From SFTJ01 sp051871555 (lineage in GTDB: Bacteria > Bacteroidota > Bacteroidia > Bacteroidales > Muribaculaceae): a DNA stretch of 33,839 bases. Positions 1 through 8,077 of the stretch are shown here, in pieces. Under the pieces are notes generated by a model. That model was not told where the DNA came from, ran no database searches, and worked only from the letters and a program-made list of their open reading frames with translations. The stretch spans positions 1-33,839 of the forward strand of contig JBJECZ010000081.1 in NCBI GenBank assembly GCA_051871555.1, written 5' to 3'. Position numbers and translations under genes: made by a program. Position 1 is the stretch's first letter. The number at the start of each line of letters is the position of its first letter.

Positions 1-48
1 GAAAATCAGCGAATAAAAATTTTTCTCCAAAAAAGTGACGAAAACAGG

Positions 49-76
49 AAAAAACGCCTCAGACGGTGCTGAGGCG
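49..76 (-). terminator. Intrinsic terminator after the EEP nuclease gene
   Basis: Read on the minus strand, an 8-bp stem (CGCCTCAG/CTGAGGCG, 55-62 with 69-76) with a 6-nt loop is followed by six T. It lies 36 bases past the stop codon of the minus-strand gene at 113-1171. Nothing else is recognisable in bases 1-48. Confidence 0.85.
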
Positions 77-112
77 CATATGGGGTTGGATGTATAATTG
101 ATGCCGAGGCGG

Positions 113-1171
113 TTATTGCTTCACTTCGCGCACCATTATGATTTGCGTTGGGAAATGGTCGCTGTAGCCGTTGAGGAATGCTCCGCCCGAGTAGGTGCGC
201 AGCGGATAGCCTTTGCGTGTGCCTTCGTGGGTTTGCAGGAAGTCCATGTTGAGCACGCGGTGGTTGAGGTAGGTGAGGTGCTTGCGGTCGCCCTTGAGGA
301 AGTAGTCGCTGATGATGATTTGGTCGAACAGGTTCCAGGCGCCGTTGTAGGCAAGCGAGCCAACGCCTTTGTCGAGAGTTGCCCACCAGGGGTTGTATAG
401 GCCACCTTCGGGCACATCTTCGCGGTTGCGCTTGGCGTTGAGCACTTGAGCGCAGCTGCGGTCGTGCGGGTCGTCGTTGAGGTCGCCCATGATGATGATG
501 CCTTGGTTAGGGTCGAGGGCAAGCAGCGAGTCGACGGTTTGCTTGACGCGTGCAGCGGCAGCTTCGCGCAGCGGGCTCGATTGCTCTTGTCCACCGAGGC
601 GCGATGGCCAGTGGTTGACGATGATGCTCACTTTTTCGCCGCCGAGTAGTCCGGTGACGCACATTTGGTCGCGGGTGCGGAATGTTGGTCGGTCGGGCAG
701 CAGCAACGGGGTGTTCACCACGTTTAGCACGCGAAAGAAGCGTGGGTTGTAGAGCAAGCCCACATCAACGCCGCGGCGGTCGGGCGAGTCGTGATGTACA
801 ATCTGCAGATGCCATTTGCGTATTTCGGGCTGTTTCACCAAGTCCTTGAGCACGCTGATGTTTTCAATTTCCGACACGCCGAGAATTGCCGGTCCGTTGG
901 GCGTGGAGTTGGTTGCCATTTGGCTGATTGCGTACGCCATGTTGTGGAGCTTTTTGAAGTATTTCTCGCTGTTCCATTGGCGTGCGCCTTGCGGCGAAAA
1001 CTCTTTGTCGTAGGTGCCGTTTGAGTTGATTGTGTCAAACAGGTTTTCGAGGTTATAGAAAGCCACGCCAAATGCTTCGAATTGCTTGGCTGACGGGGCT
1101 GGCTTGTCGTCGCCGGTGGTCATTGAGGTGAGCACCAGCAGTGTTGCCATTAGAGCTATTAACTTTTTCAT
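113..1171 (-). CDS. Exported endonuclease/exonuclease/phosphatase family protein
   Basis: 352 aa. An N-terminal hydrophobic segment (about residues 4-20, after MKK) indicates export; there is no lipobox cysteine. The remainder shows the DNase I-like (EEP) fold signature in order: YNLENLFD (N40, E42), GVSEIEN (metal-binding E101), HHDSPDRRGVDVGLLY (126-141), NHWPSR (H187), GDLND (D229, N231) and the terminal SDH (D338, H339). All the catalytic positions expected for a metal-dependent phosphodiesterase are therefore present. The family includes DNases, RNases and phosphatases, so the substrate cannot be read from sequence; a periplasmic or secreted nuclease is the most likely reading. It lies 26 bases downstream of pncB on the same strand, probably co-transcribed, and ends at a clear terminator. 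The nearby DUF5689 and OB-fold proteins suggest a nucleic-acid role, by inference. Confidence 0.9.
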   Translation of the reverse strand: MKKLIALMATLLVLTSMTTGDDKPAPSAKQFEAFGVAFYNLENLFDTINSNGTYDKEFSPQGARQWNSEKYFKKLHNMAYAISQMATNSTPNGPAILGVSEIENISVLKDLVKQPEIRKWHLQIVHHDSPDRRGVDVGLLYNPRFFRVLNVVNTPLLLPDRPTFRTRDQMCVTGLLGGEKVSIIVNHWPSRLGGQEQSSPLREAAAARVKQTVDSLLALDPNQGIIIMGDLNDDPHDRSCAQVLNAKRNREDVPEGGLYNPWWATLDKGVGSLAYNGAWNLFDQIIISDYFLKGDRKHLTYLNHRVLNMDFLQTHEGTRKGYPLRTYSGGAFLNGYSDHFPTQIIMVREVKQ

Positions 1172-1197
1172 GTAGATGTTCAGGGGGTTATTGATTC

Positions 1198-2400
1198 TTA
1201 TTTTATGTGTAGCAGAGTTTTAAACAGCGCCACGGTTTCGGGTTTTCCGGTGTATTTGCCCAGGTCTTCGCTCATCTTGCAGGTGTCGTTGAACTCGCGT
1301 TTCTCGGTGATTTTGATTGCCACGAGTTTGATGACGATGTTCATCGGCGTGAATCCCCAGCCGTAGGTGTCGCAAGTGATGTGGGTGCCAATGCCGTAGC
1401 TGTCGATGCAGCGGTCTTTCACGCGGCGGTGAATGTCGAGTGCGCGGTCGGTGTCGAGCGCGTTGCTGAAGATGATTTGCTTGGTGCGGTAGTCGACGCC
1501 CAGTTCGCGATATTTGTTTTGTATTTTCTCCACTTGCTCCAGTTCGTCGCCGCTGTCGATGCGCAGCCCGGCAAACACGCGTGCAAAGTGCTCCGAGAAA
1601 TTGTCGGCAAAGGCTTTGAATCCGAATGTGTCGTATAGGAATATTCCGAGCGAGCCGATGTAAGTTTTCTGCCACATGTCCATGGCAATGTTGTTGGCTT
1701 CCTGAGGTCCGAACATTCCGGCAATTCCAGCGATCCATTCGTGAGCCATGGTGCCCACTGGAGTCACGTTGTGCTTCATGGCGAGGTACACGTTGCTGGT
1801 GCCCACAAATTTACCGGTTTCAACGTCCTTCGAGGCATCGATGAACGCCTTCACAGCCACGTCTTCGCTTTCAAACGACAAGCGTCGGCGCAGTCCGAAG
1901 TCGGTCACAACCAGTCCGCCCTCAAGCATTCGGCGGGCTTTGCGGTAGGTGAGGTCGTAGTAGTCAGCCATGTCCACCTTGGTGAGGTTGCCGGTCATGG
2001 TGTGGTGCAGTTGCGATATTATGGCAAGAATCTGCACTTCAAGCAGCACGGTTTGGTGCCAGTAGCCTTCGAAGTCGACGTGCAGGTGACCATCGGCGTC
2101 CTGGCTGATTTCCACCCAGTTGGCGTCGTAGCGGAATCCGCGCAGATAGGTGTAGAACCAAGTGGGCAGATAGTAGCAACGCTGTTTCATGAACTCTTCT
2201 TCCTCGCGAGTGAATCGCAGGTCTTCGAGGTACTTCACTTGTTGCTTGAGTTCCTCGGCGAAACCTTGTGGATATACGGTGTTGTTGCGGTCGACAAACT
2301 GATATTTCACCACGGCGCGCGGAAAACAGTTGAGTATGGCGCAGCACATGGTGAGTTTATAAAGGTCGGTGTCGGTGAAATGTGTGATAATAGGTTCCAT
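1198..2400 (-). CDS. pncB: Nicotinate phosphoribosyltransferase
   Basis: 400 aa from the chosen start. It joins nicotinate and PRPP, with ATP hydrolysis, to give nicotinate mononucleotide in the Preiss-Handler NAD salvage route; cytosolic. Family marks are the N-terminal FTDTDLYKLTMC, FVDRN, TSNVYLAMK and PVGTMAHEW, whose histidine is residue 220 here and matches the autophosphorylated His219 of the Salmonella enzyme. Length is normal for bacterial PncB. An in-frame ATG eight codons upstream (2424) exists, but a TAnnTTTG-type -7 box at 2429-2436 would place transcription initiation about there, so the ATG at 2400 (MEPI) is preferred. It is the first gene of a likely two-gene transcript with the EEP protein. 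Function is secure; the start is likely. Confidence 0.95.
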   Translation of the reverse strand: MEPIITHFTDTDLYKLTMCCAILNCFPRAVVKYQFVDRNNTVYPQGFAEELKQQVKYLEDLRFTREEEEFMKQRCYYLPTWFYTYLRGFRYDANWVEISQDADGHLHVDFEGYWHQTVLLEVQILAIISQLHHTMTGNLTKVDMADYYDLTYRKARRMLEGGLVVTDFGLRRRLSFESEDVAVKAFIDASKDVETGKFVGTSNVYLAMKHNVTPVGTMAHEWIAGIAGMFGPQEANNIAMDMWQKTYIGSLGIFLYDTFGFKAFADNFSEHFARVFAGLRIDSGDELEQVEKIQNKYRELGVDYRTKQIIFSNALDTDRALDIHRRVKDRCIDSYGIGTHITCDTYGWGFTPMNIVIKLVAIKITEKREFNDTCKMSEDLGKYTGKPETVALFKTLLHIK

Positions 2401-2428
2401 ATCAGGTTTTAATGTTATGTTCAAGGTT

Positions 2429-2436
2429 CAAAGATA
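2429..2436 (-). promoter_or_regulatory. Putative -7 box upstream of pncB
   Basis: The minus strand reads TATCTTTG, matching the Bacteroidota -7 consensus TAnnTTTG. No good -33 TTTG is seen at the usual 19-20 nt spacing, so this is a single-element match. It would start transcription near 2420 and argues for the 2400 start of pncB. Confidence 0.4.
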
Positions 2437-2531
2437 TAAATTTATTTTGAAATATGTAGTTGCCTTGCCTGTTGAATAAAAAGTTTTCATTAATTAATTC
2501 AAAAAAGAGTGATTAAATGAAAAATATTCTT

Positions 2532-2539
2532 TAAATTTG
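2532..2539 (+). promoter_or_regulatory. Putative -7 box upstream of the TonB-dependent receptor
   Basis: TAAATTTG matches TAnnTTTG and sits in an AT-rich divergent intergenic region about 105 bases before the receptor start. No convincing -33 element was found, so confidence is low. It implies a 5' leader of about 100 nt. Confidence 0.35.
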
Positions 2540-2644
2540 AAAGTTTTTGTTCAGGGTGCAAATTATGCCTTGAGGACAAACGCCTGAGATAATTAATACA
2601 TTGAAAAATATTACAAAAAACAAACAACTACAAAAAAGGACCTT

Positions 2645-5383
2645 ATGAGAGTAAAACTGTTTTTACTGCTGAGTCTGTTGGTGGCATTGCCGGCGCTTTC
2701 ACAGAGCACTGGGGTGCGAGGCTTGGTGGTTGATGCTAAGACGGGATTGCCTGTTGTGGGAGCAACGGTGATGCTCGACGAGCAGGGCATATCGGTCACG
2801 AGTGGGCCGAATGGCGATTTTAGCATCTCCGACGCAGTGGCTGGCAACGACCGCTTGTTGGTGCTTAGCTACGGCTACAAAGATTGGATGCAGGATGTGA
2901 TTATTTCTGCAAACGTGGTGGAAAATGTTGGCACAATCAAGCTTATGGGCATAGCCAATAGCATGAACGAAGCCGACGATTTCATCGTTAGTGAATCGCA
3001 AATCGAGGATGAGGAAGGCAACAGTCAGTCGATTGCCACCTTGAGCGGCGCTAACGACAACATCTTCTATCAGGCTGCCAGCTACGACTTCAGCCTTATG
3101 CGTTTTCGTGTGCGAGGCTACGACAGCGAGTACACCCAAACGATGATTAACGGCATTGTGTTCAACGACCCGGCGCGTGGCCGCTTCAACTATTCGATGA
3201 TGGGCGGCATGAACCAGGCGTTCAAGAACAAGAGCATCGGCATGGGACTCGAAGCCACCAGCTACGGCTTCGGCGACGTGGGCGGTGCCAACAATATTGT
3301 CACTTTTGCCAAGGATTATGCTCCGGGCACTCGCGCCAGCGTGGCATACACCAATAGCAACTACTATCTTCGCGGCATGCTCACCCACGCCACCGGTTTG
3401 CGCAAAAACGGCTGGGCATTGACTGTGAGCGCTGTGGCTCGATACAGCGACGAGGGCATCGTGCCGGGTTCGTTCTACAACTCGTGGGGCTACTTCATTT
3501 CGGCTCAAAAGGTGTTCAACCCGCAGCACTCGCTCTCAATCACCACTTTTGGCGCTCCAACCAAGCGCGCTGCCAACACGGCTACGTTCCAGGAGGCATA
3601 CGACCTCACCGGCGACAATCTCTACAACCCGAGCTGGGGTTGGCAAGAGGGCGAGAAACGCAACGCCAAGGTGGTGGAGTCGTTCGACCCTACTGCCATT
3701 GTCAACTGGATTTGGACACCGAAGGCGGGCGTGACGCTCAACACCGGCGTGGCTGTGCGCAAGTCGTTCTACTCGTCGTCGGCGCTAAACTGGTATAATG
3801 CCGCCGACCCGCGTCCCGACTACTATCGCTATCTGCCTTCGTATTTCGACGATGAAGACACCAAGGCGCTTTACACCGAAAAGTGGCGCACCGACGACAC
3901 TTTCCGTCAAATCGACTGGGCTGGACTCTATCAAACCAACTATCTGAACAACCTTCAAGCCGACGAAACCGGTGTTCCGAAGGGTGCTACATATATCATC
4001 GAAAAGCGTCACAGCAATCAGCTGAACACCATGTTCAACTCGGTGCTCAATGCTCGCCTCAACGACTTCATGACGCTGCAGGCCGGCGTGGGTGCCAACT
4101 GGTCGCGCTCGTCGTACTACAAGACCATCAAGGACTTGCTCGGCGGCCGCTATTGGACCGACACCGACCAGTTCTCGGAACGCGACTATCCTAACGACAA
4201 GCATATGCTGCAAAACGACATGAACCACCCAAACCGCAAGGTGCAGGTCGACGACCGTTTCGGCTACGACTACGACGTCAACTCGTTCAGCGCAAACGCT
4301 TGGATTCAGAATATGATTAACCTGCCGCGTTGGGACATCAACTACGGCCTTACCATCAGCTACACCCAATTCCAGCGCGACGGACACATGCGCAACGGTC
4401 GTGCTCCTGAAAACTCCTACGGCAAGGGCGTACGCCACGAATTCGACAATGCTGGCGTGAAGGCTGGGGCAACCTACAAGATTGACGGTCGCAACAACAT
4501 CACTGCGCACGCCTACTATGGCACCAAGGCGCCGCTCTTCGACCAGGCCTACGTTTCGCCTCGCATCAAGGACGATGCCATCACCGGACTTGCCAGCGAA
4601 CGCATCCTCTCGGGCGACTTGAGCTACAACTTCAACTATCGCCGTTTCATGGGTAGCATCACCGGCTTCTGGACTAATATGTATAACCAAACCGAGCGCA
4701 CCTCGTTCTACGACGACCAGTTCAGCACCTTCATGAACTATGTGCTCACCGGCGTGAAAAAGACCTATAAGGGTGTGGAAGTGGGCTTGGCTTACCGCAT
4801 CACTCCGTCAATCACCCTCAGCGGTGCCGCCACATTCTCGCGCTATCAGTATAAGAATCGCCCAACCGGCACCCGCAGCTACGAGAACGGTCAGGCGCCC
4901 GACACCACTCAGGTGGTTTACCTGAAAAACTTCTACGTTGGCGGAACTCCTCAGCAAGCCTATTCGCTCACGCTCAAGTGGAGCGCTCCAAAGATGTGGT
5001 TCCTCGAGGTGAACGGTGTGTATATGGCTGACTCCTACGTCGACCTGTCGCCCATCCGCCACGAAGCTATGCCTAATCTCTACAAGGTGTGCGAAACCGA
5101 GGAAGAACTCCAAGCCAAGGTGGCTGAAATCACCCGCCAGGAGCGCCTCAAGGACAACTTCGTGCTCAACCTGAGCATCGGCAAGCTCATCTATCTCAAT
5201 CGCACGGCTTCGCTCAACATCAACCTCAATCTGGACAACGTGCTCAACAACCGCAACATCCAGACTTCGGGTTACCAACAGGGCCGTTTCGACTACACCA
5301 ACTACACCACCACGAAGTATCCTAACAAATACTACTACGCACAAGGCTTCCGCGCTTATGTTAATGTGGGTGTGAAATTCTAA
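2645..5383 (+). CDS. TonB-dependent receptor with carboxypeptidase-like regulatory domain
   Basis: 912 aa outer-membrane receptor. A signal peptide (cleavage near residue 19/20, ALSQ) precedes a CarboxypepD_reg-like beta-sandwich (about 22-100: GVRGLVVDAKTGLPVVGATV ... GYKDW). A plug domain follows (about 110-230, with MRFRVRGYDSEYTQTMINGI and GGANNIV), then a long aromatic-rich barrel ending in aromatic VGVKF, as outer-membrane barrels do. It imports an unknown ligand powered by TonB-ExbBD. It is not a typical SusC: no SusD gene follows. The next gene, 58 bases downstream and probably co-transcribed, encodes a DUF5689 lipoprotein instead. The ligand may be a nucleic-acid or phosphoester product if the flanking exported nuclease is functionally linked, but that is inference. 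The start ATG is the first in frame and gives a proper signal peptide. Confidence 0.92.
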   Translation: MRVKLFLLLSLLVALPALSQSTGVRGLVVDAKTGLPVVGATVMLDEQGISVTSGPNGDFSISDAVAGNDRLLVLSYGYKDWMQDVIISANVVENVGTIKLMGIANSMNEADDFIVSESQIEDEEGNSQSIATLSGANDNIFYQAASYDFSLMRFRVRGYDSEYTQTMINGIVFNDPARGRFNYSMMGGMNQAFKNKSIGMGLEATSYGFGDVGGANNIVTFAKDYAPGTRASVAYTNSNYYLRGMLTHATGLRKNGWALTVSAVARYSDEGIVPGSFYNSWGYFISAQKVFNPQHSLSITTFGAPTKRAANTATFQEAYDLTGDNLYNPSWGWQEGEKRNAKVVESFDPTAIVNWIWTPKAGVTLNTGVAVRKSFYSSSALNWYNAADPRPDYYRYLPSYFDDEDTKALYTEKWRTDDTFRQIDWAGLYQTNYLNNLQADETGVPKGATYIIEKRHSNQLNTMFNSVLNARLNDFMTLQAGVGANWSRSSYYKTIKDLLGGRYWTDTDQFSERDYPNDKHMLQNDMNHPNRKVQVDDRFGYDYDVNSFSANAWIQNMINLPRWDINYGLTISYTQFQRDGHMRNGRAPENSYGKGVRHEFDNAGVKAGATYKIDGRNNITAHAYYGTKAPLFDQAYVSPRIKDDAITGLASERILSGDLSYNFNYRRFMGSITGFWTNMYNQTERTSFYDDQFSTFMNYVLTGVKKTYKGVEVGLAYRITPSITLSGAATFSRYQYKNRPTGTRSYENGQAPDTTQVVYLKNFYVGGTPQQAYSLTLKWSAPKMWFLEVNGVYMADSYVDLSPIRHEAMPNLYKVCETEEELQAKVAEITRQERLKDNFVLNLSIGKLIYLNRTASLNINLNLDNVLNNRNIQTSGYQQGRFDYTNYTTTKYPNKYYYAQGFRAYVNVGVKF

Positions 5384-5441
5384 GAAAAATCAGATTTAGT
5401 TCAAAAAAGTTACATACATTATATATAATATAAAGAAAACT

Positions 5442-7733
5442 ATGAGACATATTAAGTCATATTTCAGTTTGATGATAATGGCAGCGGCTGCATTTGTGAG
5501 CAGTTGTTCCGACAACTTCGACACCCCACCGTTGATGGTGCCGCAAGCAAGCCGTACGGCAAACATCAGCATTGCCGACTTCAAGGCAAAATATTGGCAG
5601 GATGCCGTCAACTATATTGATACTGTGCGCGAAGACCTCGTGGTGGCTGGTCGCGTTATCAGCAGCGACGCCTCGGGCAACATCTACAAGAGCCTCGTCA
5701 TTCAGGACGAAACAGGCGCTTTGGCAATCTCGCTAAACGGCAACAGCCTCTACAACACCTATCGCATTGGTCAAGAGGTGGTGATTTCGCTCAAGGACAT
5801 CTGGGTGGGTAAGTACAACTCGCTGCAACAGCTGGGTTATCCCGATTACTACGAGAAAGGCGGCGTGTGGGAAGCCACTTTCATGCCGCTCGAAACCTTC
5901 CAGGACCACGCCGAACTCAACGGACTGCCTGCTCCGGCTGAAATCGACACCATCCCTGCCACAATCGCAGGCTTGTCGACCGATGCTGCCGGCTTGCGCA
6001 AATGGCAAAGCCAATTGGTGCGTTTCGACGACGTGAAATTTTCTGACGCCGACGGCAAGAACGCTTTCGTTGCCGGCGACGCTACCACCAACCGCACCAT
6101 CGAAGATGCCGGCGGCAACTCTATTGTGGTGCGCACAAGCAACTATTCAACTTTCAAGGACGAACTCCTCCCGTTGGGCTATGGCTCGGTGGTGGGTATT
6201 CTAAGCTACTACGGCTCGAGCGCCAGCAACGGCACTTGGCAATTGCTGCTGCGAGACATTGACGATTGCATCGACTTCTCAACCGATTTCAGCGGTGTTG
6301 AGTCAAACCCATGGACTGTTGAAAAAGCCATTAGCCTGCAAAACACCGGTCGCGAAGGCTGGGTGAGCGGCTACATTGTGGGTGCCGTGGCTCCTGAAGT
6401 GACCACCGTTAAGAGCAACGCCGACATCGAATGGACTGCTCCTACCACTCTCGGAACCACTCTTGTCATCGGTCCTACTGCCGATTGCACCGACTACACC
6501 AAGTGCCTCGTTGTGGCTCTGCCTCAAGGCACTCCGTTCCGCACTCAAGCCAACCTTGCCGACAATGTTGAGGTATACAAGACCGTCATCAAGGTGAAGG
6601 GCACCATGGCAACCTACCTTGGCACTCACGGCATCACCGGCAACTCGGGTTCTACCGACGAATTCCGCCTCTCGGTGGCTACCGGCGGCGTCACCGGCAT
6701 CAACGAGGGCTTCGACTCGGCTCTGCCTTCCGACTGGACCAATGTGCAGAAGCAAGGCAACAAGGCTTGGTTCCAAACCACTTTCAACAACAACGGATAT
6801 GCTGCAATGACCGGCTACAAGGGCACCGCTCCGTTCGACTCGTGGCTCATCACGCCTGCCATCAACATGAACAAGGTTGAGAACAAGGTGCTCAACTTCC
6901 GCACCCAGGTGAACGGCTACGGCTCTACCACCAGCAAGATTGGCGTGTATGTGCTCACTTCTGCCGACCCGGCTTCGTGCGAACCTGTTAAGCTGAACGC
7001 TAACTTTGCCACTGCCCCGGCTTCGGGCTACAGCGATTGGGCTAACTCGGGCGACATCGACCTCAGCAGCTACACCGGCACAATCTTCATCGGCTTCCGC
7101 TACGAAGCCACTTCCGACGCTAACTACGCCACTTGGTGTGTCGACGACGTTGTGCTTGGCGAAGCCAGCGGCGAGAATCCTGGTGGCGGTGAAGGTGGCT
7201 CAACCATCAGCGACACTTACGCCGACTTCGAAACACTCAACAACAGCACTGCCACAAGCTATTACGGAACCTACACCTCCACTCAAGGCTGGAAGGCTGA
7301 AAACTGCCTCGTGCTGCAGGGCGGAGCCACCGACAGCAATCCTACTTTCCAATTCATCGGCTACAAGGAGGGTACCACTCCTTTCTTCGCTGCTTGCATG
7401 AACGGCAAGACTGCTACTGTTGGCAAAATCACTTCGCCAACCATCTCGGGCGGCATTGGCAAGCTCACCTTCAAATACGGTTTTGCTTTCACCGAAAGCA
7501 ACGGCATCTCGTTCAAGGTGGAAATCATGCAAAATGGCTCTGCCGTGAAGACTCTCAACGTCACCAAGTCGGCAAGCGAGTGTGCTAAGCTCACCGCCTA
7601 CGACTTCTCGGCTGACGTCGACGTTGCCGGCGACTTCCAAATTGTGTTCACCAACCTTTGCCCGTCGAACAATGCTTCGTCGAACAAGGACCGCTACGCC
7701 GTTTGGAACGTGAACTGGACCAACAAAAATTGA
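5442..7733 (+). CDS. DUF5689/choice-of-anchor J domain lipoprotein
   Basis: 763 aa. A lipoprotein signal ends at SSC (Cys22) followed by SDNFD; acidic residues after the cysteine are common in surface-exposed Bacteroidota lipoproteins. Segments in order: a DUF5689-like region (about 40-275, with GRVISSDASGNIYKSLVIQD, an OB-fold-like strand pattern); a second OB-fold-like unit resembling DUF6359 (about 285-410, NPWTVEKAISLQNTGREGWV); a choice-of-anchor J domain (about 419-575, NEGFDSALPSDWTN ... WCVDDVVLGE); a Gly-rich linker (NPGGGEGGS); and a C-terminal beta-sandwich (about 590-763). It follows the TonB-dependent receptor by 58 bases and occupies the place a SusD-type partner would take. The likely role is ligand capture or lid for the receptor; the function is not established. 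The domain names rest on pattern recognition, not a profile search. Confidence 0.85.
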   Translation: MRHIKSYFSLMIMAAAAFVSSCSDNFDTPPLMVPQASRTANISIADFKAKYWQDAVNYIDTVREDLVVAGRVISSDASGNIYKSLVIQDETGALAISLNGNSLYNTYRIGQEVVISLKDIWVGKYNSLQQLGYPDYYEKGGVWEATFMPLETFQDHAELNGLPAPAEIDTIPATIAGLSTDAAGLRKWQSQLVRFDDVKFSDADGKNAFVAGDATTNRTIEDAGGNSIVVRTSNYSTFKDELLPLGYGSVVGILSYYGSSASNGTWQLLLRDIDDCIDFSTDFSGVESNPWTVEKAISLQNTGREGWVSGYIVGAVAPEVTTVKSNADIEWTAPTTLGTTLVIGPTADCTDYTKCLVVALPQGTPFRTQANLADNVEVYKTVIKVKGTMATYLGTHGITGNSGSTDEFRLSVATGGVTGINEGFDSALPSDWTNVQKQGNKAWFQTTFNNNGYAAMTGYKGTAPFDSWLITPAINMNKVENKVLNFRTQVNGYGSTTSKIGVYVLTSADPASCEPVKLNANFATAPASGYSDWANSGDIDLSSYTGTIFIGFRYEATSDANYATWCVDDVVLGEASGENPGGGEGGSTISDTYADFETLNNSTATSYYGTYTSTQGWKAENCLVLQGGATDSNPTFQFIGYKEGTTPFFAACMNGKTATVGKITSPTISGGIGKLTFKYGFAFTESNGISFKVEIMQNGSAVKTLNVTKSASECAKLTAYDFSADVDVAGDFQIVFTNLCPSNNASSNKDRYAVWNVNWTNKN

Positions 7734-7785
7734 TGACATTCCGTTAAGGGCAAACCATAGCCCAACGCTGAAATAAACACATTCG

Positions 7786-7823
7786 AGCCACCCGTCGCAA
7801 TAAGCCGTCGGGTGGCTGTTTGT
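7786..7823 (+). terminator. Intrinsic terminator after the receptor/lipoprotein operon
   Basis: A 9-bp stem (AGCCACCCG 7786-7794 with CGGGTGGCT 7809-7817), a 14-nt loop and a trailing GTTTGTT lie about 50 bases after the stop codon of the lipoprotein gene. Confidence 0.8.
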
Positions 7824-8007
7824 TAATGGCGTATGTTAATTTTTTGCAAATTGAAGCGGATGTTTTTGGCGCTTTAGTTTTTCGGCAATTGTGTGTGATT
7901 CAGATGTATTTCAACACTTATCGCAAAAAATGCACATATTTTTTAATAAACAATAGGTTAAAATGGTTAAAGTCGATGTTTTTTGTTAAAATTCATTCCA
8001 AATTTTG

Positions 8008-8037
8008 TTGTTTTTTCTAAAATTCTTCTTACATTTG
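8008..8037 (+). promoter_or_regulatory. Bacteroidota-type promoter for the OB-repeat protein
   Basis: A TTG at 8008-8010 is separated by 19 nt from TACATTTG at 8030-8037, which fits the TTTG-N19-TAnnTTTG consensus of Bacteroidota housekeeping promoters. Transcription would begin near 8044, leaving a leader of about 34 nt. Confidence 0.7.
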
Positions 8038-8077
8038 CTCCAAATATACTAATCAACGCTTAAAATACAATCTTATC

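Larger units (their letters stand above)
7734..8077. other. Intergenic region, 344 bases, no gene
   Basis: It holds the terminator at 7786-7823 and, after it, very AT-rich DNA with a good promoter at 8008-8037. A short open frame at 7820-8020 overlaps the promoter and has no coding character. Confidence 0.7.

Noticed and set aside
2645..7733. Classical SusC/SusD polysaccharide-utilisation pair
   Set aside because: The receptor is of the carboxypeptidase-like type and the downstream lipoprotein is DUF5689/anchor J, with no SusD helical repeats and no linked glycoside hydrolase.
7820..8020. A 66-codon frame between the lipoprotein gene and the OB-repeat protein
   Set aside because: AT-rich, overlaps the promoter of the next gene, begins just after a terminator, and has no recognisable motif.
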